Positions 7,476-14,831 of a stretch of 27,531 nt of DNA are shown piece by piece (the stretch's first letter is position 1; the number at the start of each line of letters is the position of its first letter). Both the position numbers and the translations under genes were made by a program. Source of the DNA: a virus; IMG/VR virus record IMGVR_UViG_3300047546_000353, positions 1 to 27,531 of that record; one strand, written 5' to 3'. The notes beneath the pieces were generated by a model. That model did no database searches. It worked only from the letters and a program-made list of their open reading frames with translations, and was not told the origin of the DNA.

Positions 7476-8672
7476 ATGAGCAATCAAGTAAATCTTAACA
7501 CAGACGAGTTAAAAACATTTGTAAATCACATTGTAAATAATAACCGCTATCTTCAAGAGAACGGTAAAATCCCTGTAGCAATTGCTGTAGAGGGTGAGGC
7601 CGGTATCGGTAAGACAAGTACTATATTGGAGATAGGTAAAGACCTAGGTCTTAATGTAGTTAAGATTAATCTTTCTCAGATTGAGGAGATTGGTGACTTA
7701 ACCGGTTTTCCAGTTAAAGAATTCGAAGTAGTTAAGACTACTGAGGATGGGTCTAAGGTAACCAAGTGGGTACCTGAGAATACCATGCCTATGTATATCC
7801 AAAATAAATATGTTCCAACTGGAGAAAAGCGTATGACACATGCTACTCCAGAGTGGATCCAAGGTAAAGAAGAAGGTGGTATCTTAATCCTTGATGACTA
7901 TACTCGTGCAGATAGCAGATTCTTACAGGCATGTATGGAGTTAATTGACCGCCAAACTTATATCTCTTGGAAGCTACCAAAAGACTGGCACATCATCTTG
8001 ACTACTAATCCTGATAATGGTGACTATAATGTTACTAGTATTGACGTAGCTCAGAAGACTCGTTTCATCACTACTTATCTTAAGTTTGATGCAGAATGCT
8101 GGGCACGTTGGGCAGAGCAAAATGATATTGACTCTCGTTGTATTAACTTCTTGTTGATGCACCCTGAGACGGTAACACAAAAGACTAATGCTCGTAGTAT
8201 TACCACTTTCTTTAACTCTATCTCTAGTGTAGAGAACTTTGAGGAAAGCCTACCACTAATCCAAATGATTGGTGAGGGTAGTGTAGGAGCAGAGTTTGCT
8301 ACTTTGTTTACCACATTTATTCATAACAAGTTGGATAAGATGGTGTCTCCTAAAGACATGCTTACTAACGCAAGTTGGGAATATGTAAAGGGACAAATGG
8401 GATCAGCTATGGGTAAGGTAGCAGATGATGGGTACCGCGCAGATATTGCTAGCGTACTAGCTCACCGTCTGATTAACTATACTGTAGTTTATTCTGAGAA
8501 GAATACTGTAGACCAAAAGATCTTGGATCGTATTACTAACTTTATTACTGACAAGGACATCTTTAACAATGACCTTAAGTATGCAATCATTAAAGGTATT
8601 GTAAACGGTAACAAAGCCAAGTTTACTAAGCTTATGATGAATGCAGAAATCGCTAAAATCGCTGTAAAATAA
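7476..8672 (+). CDS. MoxR-type AAA+ ATPase
   Basis: AAA+ ATPase of the MoxR group, partner of the VWA protein upstream. Motifs are Walker A GEAGIGKT (40-47), a segment NLSQIEEIGDLTGFP (65-79) typical of the helix-2 insert region after the P-loop, Walker B GILILDDYTRA (135-145), sensor 1 TTNPDNGDY (176-184) and the QKTRF segment (193-197) near the arginine-finger position. The C-terminal 180 residues form a helical lid and extension. At 398 residues it has a usual MoxR length. Known MoxR/VWA pairs (NorQ-NorD, RavA-ViaA, ChlI-ChlD) use ATP to refold or metallate client proteins. The A-rich leader AATTAAAGAAA replaces a Shine-Dalgarno. The stop overlaps the next start (TAATG). Confidence 0.88.
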   Translation: MSNQVNLNTDELKTFVNHIVNNNRYLQENGKIPVAIAVEGEAGIGKTSTILEIGKDLGLNVVKINLSQIEEIGDLTGFPVKEFEVVKTTEDGSKVTKWVPENTMPMYIQNKYVPTGEKRMTHATPEWIQGKEEGGILILDDYTRADSRFLQACMELIDRQTYISWKLPKDWHIILTTNPDNGDYNVTSIDVAQKTRFITTYLKFDAECWARWAEQNDIDSRCINFLLMHPETVTQKTNARSITTFFNSISSVENFEESLPLIQMIGEGSVGAEFATLFTTFIHNKLDKMVSPKDMLTNASWEYVKGQMGSAMGKVADDGYRADIASVLAHRLINYTVVYSEKNTVDQKILDRITNFITDKDIFNNDLKYAIIKGIVNGNKAKFTKLMMNAEIAKIAVK

Positions 8673-9802
8673 TGAGAGGTAACCTTCTTAAAAACAATGT
8701 TACTCCTGAGATGCTTGCACAACTCCCCTTCATTGAGGGGGAGCTGCAGGTAGTCATGACCAGGGGTAAGAAAACAGGACTTGTATATAAACTATACAAT
8801 GTAACTGAAGAAAATATAAAGAAAGCTGAGAAGCTTTTAGTTGGTGGTGATCTACCTACTCTACCTAAAAAGAGCAGGGTTTATATACTACCCAATTGTA
8901 TATATACACAGGTGCAGATAAGAGAGATATGTAAAGTTCATGGTTATACTATTACTCATGACATTAATAGAGCAGACTTATTTGTAGGTAATAACAACTG
9001 CATATTTCCTAGTATGGTTGATAACGAATTTCCAGATGGACTAGGTAGTTATAGAACTAAACTTTATAAGTATACTATGACTGATGACTTTGCTAAAGCA
9101 GCATTCAATGCAAGGTATCCAGACTTTATAGAGCCTGCTACTAATAGTGATATAGATGTCTACTTTAGTAATTATTACTATAACAACATAGATTCTTGGT
9201 ATGTTCTATATGGTACGGATGAGTCTTACTCTTTACTAAGTGGAGAAGCTGTAGAAATCTTACACAGAATTCTTTCTGGTAAAGTACCCGTTGTAAATGA
9301 AGAGAAGATATTTAACTCTATTGACCGTCTAATTATAGATGAGGATATGTTTAACACGATACAGTTAATGTTTAACTCTAATAGAGAAGATAAAACTATA
9401 GCTTGTGAGTTACTCTTTAATGCTAATTATGAAAAGTCTTATTATAGAATCTATAAACTTATTCAAGAGAATTACTATGAGATAGAGTCTTATATGAATA
9501 GGAAGAACAAAGAGATTTTCTATAAGACATTTCCTGCTAGAGAAATCCGTAGTAATACCTATGAAGAAGATCTTAATCACTTGTATAAGGTAGGTCATCT
9601 TACTGAAGATGCTTATATGGATATTCTATATACCAAAGCTGCTGAGGAAATTGACAGCTTTACTAGAAATATGGGAGATCTTAGAAAGTTCTTTGCTGTA
9701 GATATGTTTATATCCAAGAACTATGATGAGTTTATAGAATCTAAAAAACCAAAAGTAAATGAAGAAAATGTTGAAAGTGCTGAGTCTAACATGCCCATCT
9801 AA
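8672..9802 (+). CDS. Cluster protein, tandem paralog 1
   Basis: A 376-residue protein with no family I recognise, coupled to the MoxR gene by TAATG. It shares two collinear blocks with the next gene. Block 1 (69-105) runs RVYILPN...GYTITHDINRADLFV. Block 2 (222-260) runs IDEDMFNTIQLMFNS...NANYEKS. Between them lies an Asn/Tyr-rich region. Block 1, with a strand, a helix and a strand ending in xADlxV, is reminiscent of a small alpha/beta domain such as BRCT, but I do not call it that. The second half is helical and may be a repeat or scaffold domain. Placement suggests a client or adaptor of the MoxR/VWA pair. Confidence 0.6.
   Translation: MRGNLLKNNVTPEMLAQLPFIEGELQVVMTRGKKTGLVYKLYNVTEENIKKAEKLLVGGDLPTLPKKSRVYILPNCIYTQVQIREICKVHGYTITHDINRADLFVGNNNCIFPSMVDNEFPDGLGSYRTKLYKYTMTDDFAKAAFNARYPDFIEPATNSDIDVYFSNYYYNNIDSWYVLYGTDESYSLLSGEAVEILHRILSGKVPVVNEEKIFNSIDRLIIDEDMFNTIQLMFNSNREDKTIACELLFNANYEKSYYRIYKLIQENYYEIESYMNRKNKEIFYKTFPAREIRSNTYEEDLNHLYKVGHLTEDAYMDILYTKAAEEIDSFTRNMGDLRKFFAVDMFISKNYDEFIESKKPKVNEENVESAESNMPI
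8723..8743 (+). other. Start-proximal GC-rich hairpin
   Basis: CTCCCC (8723-8728) pairs perfectly with GGGGAG (8738-8743), with a 9-nt loop. It lies 52-72 nt into the gene starting at 8672, almost the same offset as the hairpin in the VWA gene. Confidence 0.5.
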
Positions 9803-10925
9803 CAGTGACACGTTTAAGTTAGAAGTAACGCATGTTATTCCAGGTTCAGATGGTAATATTACTAAAAACTGGGGTCGTGAAACACCAGCTAATCCTGTAG
9901 ATAAAACTAAAGAGTTAGATATTAACTCAATTAAGACTATATACTTTGCTCCTAAAGTTAATGTACCTAGAGAAAGAGTAAGACCTTTCTTGGAAGATAA
10001 GGGTATTAAGATCATCCGAGATGCAGATAAAGCTGATGCTGTAATTATTTCAGATGATACGTATGACTATAATGTAACCAACTGGTGGGGTAACGCATGT
10101 GGTGCAGCATCTATGTTACATTTCTTAAGAAGTTTTAATGGTGCTCTAAATACTAACCAGATTATAATACAATTAGAAGCCTATGTAAACTCGGGTGTTC
10201 TTGATTCTAACTATGTAATCTATAATATAAATGAACTTAATAGTGTCTATAGGCATAGTCCTAACTGTGTTACATCAAAGTCAAGCTGGGGTGCTCATTA
10301 TACTAGTCCGGGTCAATCTGATTTTGGTGGAGATGCTCAAGCTGTAGATAGAGGTTATATATCTCAAGTTAAAGATCATACTATTTATGATCCTACCTAT
10401 GTTTCTAGATGCTATGACCAAACGGCAATTCTTAAACACCTTGGTGAAAATATTATAGATAAAGAATCATATGAAAGTATTAGAACAATGTTTAATAGTA
10501 CTGATAAGAGTAACCATCTTATTGCTATGACCATTATGGCTAATTCTAACTATGAGCAAAGCTTTATGTACTTAGCATTTTTACTAGAGGAGTTTGGCCG
10601 TCATCAAATCTATAATCACACTTATAGAAATACTGTAGGGTTTAAGTCTTTAACTAAGTGGATGGGATATAATAAATATCGTTTTGATAAAGATGCTATC
10701 CTAGATATAAGCTTGGAGAAGAAGTTACTTACACGTGAACTATTGGCTATTGTTAAAGATTATTATCTTCAAGGTGCTAATGCTTATAGTTCTAACTTTG
10801 AAGTATCTGAGATTAAGCTAAATGCCGAGTCACAAGAAAAGATTGATAAATATTTTAACGAGAAAGAGAATGGTAACAGACTTCCAAGCGGAGGAGAACT
10901 TCTACAAGAAGAGGTATCACTTTAG
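9759..10925 (+). CDS. Cluster protein, tandem paralog 2
   Basis: A 388-residue diverged copy of the preceding protein. Block 1 is KTIYFAPKV...GIKIIRDADKADAVII (59-97) and block 2 is IDKESYESIRTMFNS...NSNYEQS (233-268), in the same order and roughly the same spacing as in paralog 1. The middle differs and is rich in Gly, Ser, Tyr and Trp (about 100-200). The ATG at 9759 gives a 44-nt overlap with paralog 1; the alternative ATG at 9768 still overlaps by 35 nt. Its own 3' end overlaps the nuclease gene. Function unknown; the duplicated pair beside MoxR suggests two related subunits or clients. Confidence 0.6.
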   Translation: MKKMLKVLSLTCPSNSDTFKLEVTHVIPGSDGNITKNWGRETPANPVDKTKELDINSIKTIYFAPKVNVPRERVRPFLEDKGIKIIRDADKADAVIISDDTYDYNVTNWWGNACGAASMLHFLRSFNGALNTNQIIIQLEAYVNSGVLDSNYVIYNINELNSVYRHSPNCVTSKSSWGAHYTSPGQSDFGGDAQAVDRGYISQVKDHTIYDPTYVSRCYDQTAILKHLGENIIDKESYESIRTMFNSTDKSNHLIAMTIMANSNYEQSFMYLAFLLEEFGRHQIYNHTYRNTVGFKSLTKWMGYNKYRFDKDAILDISLEKKLLTRELLAIVKDYYLQGANAYSSNFEVSEIKLNAESQEKIDKYFNEKENGNRLPSGGELLQEEVSL

Positions 10926-11847
10926 TTATTCCGGGCTAAACAAGTTATTGTATAGTCCTAGATCCTTTTATAATCACTATATCCTAAATCAAAGAGAGGA
11001 TAGAATGGAGCAGCACCTGGTAGACGGGTCGCTGCTTCACTGTCTTCTTTTAGAGGAGGATAAGTTTGATGAAAAGTTTGTACTATCTCCCAGTAAATTA
11101 CCTGGGGATAGTGCTAAGAAAGTTCTTGACAAAGTATTCACTAGAGCCCTAATTGATGGGTATACTGAACTATCTTTGGAAGACCTTTCCAGTGATATCA
11201 TAATGGTATTGCAGGAAATAAATCTTCATCAAAGTCTTAAGACTGATGAGCAACGTGTAGAGAAAGTATTAACTGATGAAAATAAAAGTTACTATGATTT
11301 CCTACGCACTAAGGGTGATAAACTTGTCATTGACAACGAGACCCTGGAGAGAGTAAAAATATCTGTAGAAGAAGTAAAAGGTAATAGTAAAGCTTGGAGC
11401 TTGCTGGGTATCGGTAACCCTGATACAAAGAGCGAGGTACCACTCCAGATTGATATGCTTAACTATGGCTTTGGACTTAAAGGTATAGTAGATAACATCC
11501 GTGTAGCCCATGATGAAAAAACTATCTACATCAATGACCTGAAAACTACAGGCAAACTGATTCAGGATTTTCCTGAGACAGTAGAGTATTACAAGTACTG
11601 GTTGCAAGCAGCTGTATATGTAAGACTTGTTAGAGAATCTTACCCCGAGTTAAGTACTTATAAGATTAAGTTTCATTTCGTAGTGGTTGATAAGATTAAC
11701 CAGTGTTACGCATTTGAAGTTAGTTCTGTAACACTTAACAAGTGGTCAGATGATCTAAATGATGTATTAAAAATAGCGGCGTATCATTATGATTCCCGTA
11801 ATTATGACTTACCTTATGCATATAAGGAAGGTAATGTAATCTTGTAA
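10870..11847 (+). CDS. PD-(D/E)XK exonuclease (RecB/exonuclease VIII-like)
   Basis: Probable phage exonuclease for recombination or DNA processing. I prefer ATG 10870 (325 residues); the frame has an earlier ATG at 10822 that would lengthen the overlap with paralog 2 from 56 to 104 nt. Family features are YSGLNKLLYSPRSFYNHY (20-37), an N-terminal helix like that of exonuclease VIII/Cas4-like enzymes, GSLLHCLLLE (53-62), the catalytic D208 (KGIVDN), D223-L-K225 (INDLKTTG) and the trailing Q246-xxx-Y250 motif. All core residues are present, so it should be active. In the operon it joins the Sak4-like ATPase and SSB as a plausible recombination set. Two further strong inverted repeats lie inside (11008-11037 and 11082-11112). 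Confidence 0.82.
   Translation: MVTDFQAEENFYKKRYHFSYSGLNKLLYSPRSFYNHYILNQREDRMEQHLVDGSLLHCLLLEEDKFDEKFVLSPSKLPGDSAKKVLDKVFTRALIDGYTELSLEDLSSDIIMVLQEINLHQSLKTDEQRVEKVLTDENKSYYDFLRTKGDKLVIDNETLERVKISVEEVKGNSKAWSLLGIGNPDTKSEVPLQIDMLNYGFGLKGIVDNIRVAHDEKTIYINDLKTTGKLIQDFPETVEYYKYWLQAAVYVRLVRESYPELSTYKIKFHFVVVDKINQCYAFEVSSVTLNKWSDDLNDVLKIAAYHYDSRNYDLPYAYKEGNVIL
11082..11112 (+). other. Strong intragenic hairpin in the nuclease gene
   Basis: ACTATC-T-CCCAG (11082-11093) pairs with CTGGG-GATAGT (11102-11112): eleven pairs with one bulged T. It is further from the start (about 213 nt) than the other intragenic hairpins. Confidence 0.45.
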
Positions 11848-11850
11848 ACT

Positions 11851-12411
11851 ATGATTAAAACTCTTAACAAGGAATACGTGCAGAAGTCTAGAATTTTTCT
11901 GTATCCTTTACTGGAAATAAAGAGGGGATCCTCCGTGTTTCCTGTACAAAGTTATATTTGTTGGGATGGTTATTATGATTTCTCGGATAAGAAACTTATC
12001 TGTGTATGGGAAAGAAAAGATACCGAAGATTTTAAAAAGTTTGAGAAAGAAAAGCTTCTTGATAATAAACTATTTGAGACTTACTATGAGCTAGAAGATA
12101 ACAAAAGCGCATATGTATTTGACTTAACTAAGTATAAGGATGACTTTGATAACTTTTTAACGGGTAGATATTCTGAGATAAGTCCATTTACAAAAGATAA
12201 GCTAATAGATTTTTTTAGCGACAAGCCGTCTAGTAAATTGCATATGACTAGCTATCTATATCCAGAAAGATTTTATGATAACTATTCTACGCTATTAGCC
12301 GTACCTAAAAAAATACTGAGGGAGGTTGGTCAGTTATGTTCTAAACCTAACCCAGAGAAAGAAACTTTGTATGTAAAAGTAAAAGATCTAGAAGTATTTA
12401 AAGTTTTCTAG
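11851..12411 (+). CDS. Hypothetical protein upstream of an internal promoter
   Basis: A 186-residue soluble protein with many Lys, Asp and aromatic residues and no motif that I can assign. The middle part (QSYICWDGYYDF, then KLICVWERKD) looks beta-rich and the second half helical. The ATG lies 3 nt after the nuclease stop, and the gene ends in TAG directly before a candidate promoter. It may be a nuclease-associated or host-takeover protein; there is no direct evidence for either. Confidence 0.55.
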   Translation: MIKTLNKEYVQKSRIFLYPLLEIKRGSSVFPVQSYICWDGYYDFSDKKLICVWERKDTEDFKKFEKEKLLDNKLFETYYELEDNKSAYVFDLTKYKDDFDNFLTGRYSEISPFTKDKLIDFFSDKPSSKLHMTSYLYPERFYDNYSTLLAVPKKILREVGQLCSKPNPEKETLYVKVKDLEVFKVF

Positions 12412-12419
12412 TATATTTG
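12412..12419 (+). promoter_or_regulatory. Candidate internal promoter (-7 element TATATTTG)
   Basis: TATATTTG matches the Bacteroidota -7 consensus TAnnTTTG exactly and lies in a 27-nt gap 20 nt before the ATG at 12439. I see no good TTTG about 19-21 nt upstream, so only half of the promoter is supported. Confidence 0.38.
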
Positions 12420-12438
12420 AATTTCAAAAAACCAATTT

Positions 12439-12792
12439 ATGAAAAACATGATGTTAATTACGTCTACCTGGAAAGACGGTAAAACCTTTCGGTTAATTCC
12501 AGTTTCTTCTGAATGTCCATATTTAGAATGTATTTATGATGTACAGTTAAAAGTTCTTGCTGTTATAAGCAAAGAGAAGAAGGATAACTTACATATGGTT
12601 GAAAAGCTAGATGCTAATGGGGATCCTGAATTACGTAAGGTTGCTAAAGATGGTATACCTTTTAAACGTGAGCGTCGTACCTTAGAAACCTATCAAGAAT
12701 ATTATCTAGAGAATAGCGAAGAGATTTCAAAGCTTATTTCACATTTTGCAATTAACGAAGCAGATTTTGACTATAAGCAATACATGGTTTAA
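12439..12792 (+). CDS. Hypothetical protein before the polymerase gene
   Basis: A 117-residue protein I do not recognise. The first half looks like a small beta sheet (MMLITSTW...FRLIPVSS...CIYDVQLKVLAVISKEKK), followed by a charged helix-rich half with KRERRTLETYQEYYLE. It is separated from its neighbours by a candidate promoter in front and a terminator-like hairpin behind, so it may form a monocistronic unit expressed strongly. That, and its position beside the polymerase, suggests a replication-linked or early regulatory role; this is inference only. Confidence 0.55.
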   Translation: MKNMMLITSTWKDGKTFRLIPVSSECPYLECIYDVQLKVLAVISKEKKDNLHMVEKLDANGDPELRKVAKDGIPFKRERRTLETYQEYYLENSEEISKLISHFAINEADFDYKQYMV

Positions 12793-12810
12793 TATTAACT
12801 AAGTAAATTT

Positions 12811-12834
12811 AAGGGGGAGGAATCCCCCATTTTT
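12811..12834 (+). terminator. Intrinsic terminator-like hairpin before the polymerase gene
   Basis: GGGGGA (12813-12818) pairs perfectly with TCCCCC (12823-12828) around a GGAA loop, which fits the GNRA tetraloop form, followed by ATTTTTG. It ends 10 nt before the polymerase ATG at 12839 and closely resembles the hairpin before the primase gene. Confidence 0.75.
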
Positions 12835-12838
12835 GTCT

Positions 12839-14830
12839 ATGAATAACTGGGTAATGGACTACGAAACTCTGATCAACTGTTTTGTGGCAGTGTTTCAACA
12901 TTATAAAACTGAGGAGAGAAAAATATTTGTAGTTCATTCTTTACAAAATGATTATACAGATTTACTTCACTTCTTAAATGAGAATGTTACTAATAAGGAA
13001 TGGCATATATCGTTTAACGGTATAAACTTTGACTCCCAAATAACAGCATTCTTATTAGAAGAAGGTGAAGATCTTATACATCTTAGTCCAGAAAGAATAG
13101 CTTACGCTCTTTATCTGCAAGCACAGGATACCATAGCTAGGTCTAACAATGAAGAGTTCCCCAAATATTCTGAGAAAGATATAAAGATATCTCAGATAGA
13201 CTTATATAGATTAAATCATTGGGATAATAATGCTAAAAGATCCAGCCTTAAATGGATTCAATACTCTATGGATTGGTACAATATCCAAGAGATGCCTATC
13301 CATCATAGTACTATTATCAAAACCAAGGAGGAGATAGATACCATTGTTACATATTGTATTAATGACGTATTGTCTACCAAGGCTATTCTAGAGTTAAGCA
13401 GAGACCAGATTCTTCTGCGTAAAAGTTTAACTAATGAGTATAACATTAATCTATATAGTGCATCTGAACCGAGAATATCTAAGGAGCTGTTCTTATATTT
13501 CTTAAGTAAGAAGACAGGCATAAGAAAGTATGATCTGAAAAAACTTCGAACAGATAGAGATCAGATTGTAGTTAAGGATATAATCCTACCTTATATCACA
13601 TTTAAACGTAGGGAGTTTAATAATATACTTGAGAAGTTTAAATCTCTGGTAATAAACCCTAAGGAAACAAAAGGTGGATTTAAGTATTCTGTTACGCATA
13701 AAGGTGTAAAAACAGACTATGGTCTAGGTGGTTTACATGGCGCTAGTAAGTCGGGGATATATGAAGCTAAGGAAGGTATGATTATAATGACGTCTGACGT
13801 TACTAGTTTCTATCCCAACCTTGCTATCCGTAATAAGTGGTCGCCAGCTCATATACCACAAAGCGAATTCTGTGAACAGTATGAATGGTTCTTTGAAGAG
13901 AGAAAGAAGATTCCAAAGAAAGATCCTAGAAATTATGTATACAAGATTATTCTTAATAGTACTTATGGTTTAAGCAATGATGAGAATAGTTTTCTGTATG
14001 ATCCCGAGTTTACTATGCGTATTACTATTAATGGTCAGTTAAGTCTGACTATGTTATACGAGATGTTATCTACAGGTATCCCCGGTAGTATTCCTATTAT
14101 GCAAAATACTGATGGTCTTGAGATGATGATTCCAGCCACATATAAAGACAAGTATTTGGAAATATGTAAACAATGGGAAGAGTTAACAAGCTTACAGTTA
14201 GAACACGATCAGTATCAGAAGATGATTCTTGCAGATGTTAATAACTATATTGCTGTATATAATTATAAGGATGTAAGTAAATCGGATTGGGAAGAACTTA
14301 AGAAGAAGAACCCGCATCATTTATTTAAAGAGGTAAACGGTAAATACTTATATGCACCTACCAAGTGTAAGGGTAGATTTGAATTTACAGATTTAGCTCT
14401 ACATAAGAATAAAAGTTTCTTGATTATACCTAAAGCTATCTACCACTACTTTGTACATGATACTTTACCTGAAAAGTTTTTGCAGCATAATAGAAATATA
14501 TTTGACTATTGCGGAGGCGTTAAGGCTAAGGGAGATTGGAAGTTTGTAGAGACATGTTTTATAAAAGGTATACGTCATGATACTACTCTTCAGAAGATTG
14601 TTAGGTACTATATATCTAATAAAGGATGTAAGATAGTTAAGCGTAATGTTGTAGACGCGAGAGAGATCCAACTAGAGTCCGGTAAGTGGATGCAAACCAT
14701 TATGGATAAGTTTGAGAATAAAGATTGGAAAGACTACGATATTAATGAAGAATACTATCTTGAAAATATCTATAAAGAAATAGATAACGTTCTAAAAAGA
14801 AGTAAAGAATCTCAATTAAGTTTATTTTAA
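12839..14830 (+). CDS. Family B DNA polymerase with 3'-5' exonuclease
   Basis: Phage replicative DNA polymerase of family B, 663 residues from ATG 12839. An upstream TTG at 12833 would sit in the terminator's T-run and is not needed. Exonuclease motifs are DYET (7-10), FNGINFD (59-65) and YCINDVLST (172-180). Polymerase motifs are A SDVTSFYPNL (319-328), B KIILNSTYGLSN (369-380) and C QNTDGLEMM (422-430). In motif C the first Asp of the usual DTD reads Asn, leaving D425 and motif A D320 as metal ligands. KGRFEF and LHKNKSFLIIPKAI (511-534) fit the region after the palm. There is no long insertion or terminal-protein region, so priming by the DnaG-type enzyme upstream is likely. The following gene starts 1 nt after the stop. 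Confidence 0.9.
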   Translation: MNNWVMDYETLINCFVAVFQHYKTEERKIFVVHSLQNDYTDLLHFLNENVTNKEWHISFNGINFDSQITAFLLEEGEDLIHLSPERIAYALYLQAQDTIARSNNEEFPKYSEKDIKISQIDLYRLNHWDNNAKRSSLKWIQYSMDWYNIQEMPIHHSTIIKTKEEIDTIVTYCINDVLSTKAILELSRDQILLRKSLTNEYNINLYSASEPRISKELFLYFLSKKTGIRKYDLKKLRTDRDQIVVKDIILPYITFKRREFNNILEKFKSLVINPKETKGGFKYSVTHKGVKTDYGLGGLHGASKSGIYEAKEGMIIMTSDVTSFYPNLAIRNKWSPAHIPQSEFCEQYEWFFEERKKIPKKDPRNYVYKIILNSTYGLSNDENSFLYDPEFTMRITINGQLSLTMLYEMLSTGIPGSIPIMQNTDGLEMMIPATYKDKYLEICKQWEELTSLQLEHDQYQKMILADVNNYIAVYNYKDVSKSDWEELKKKNPHHLFKEVNGKYLYAPTKCKGRFEFTDLALHKNKSFLIIPKAIYHYFVHDTLPEKFLQHNRNIFDYCGGVKAKGDWKFVETCFIKGIRHDTTLQKIVRYYISNKGCKIVKRNVVDAREIQLESGKWMQTIMDKFENKDWKDYDINEEYYLENIYKEIDNVLKRSKESQLSLF

Positions 14831-14831
14831 A

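Noticed and set aside
8672-10925. BRCT domains in the tandem paralogs
   Set aside because: The strand-helix-strand block looks similar, but the conserved Trp and Gly pattern of BRCT is not clear and I cannot run a profile search.
12833-12838. TTG start six bases upstream for the polymerase
   Set aside because: It would lie in the T-run of the terminator-like hairpin, and the ATG at 12839 directly precedes the exonuclease I motif.
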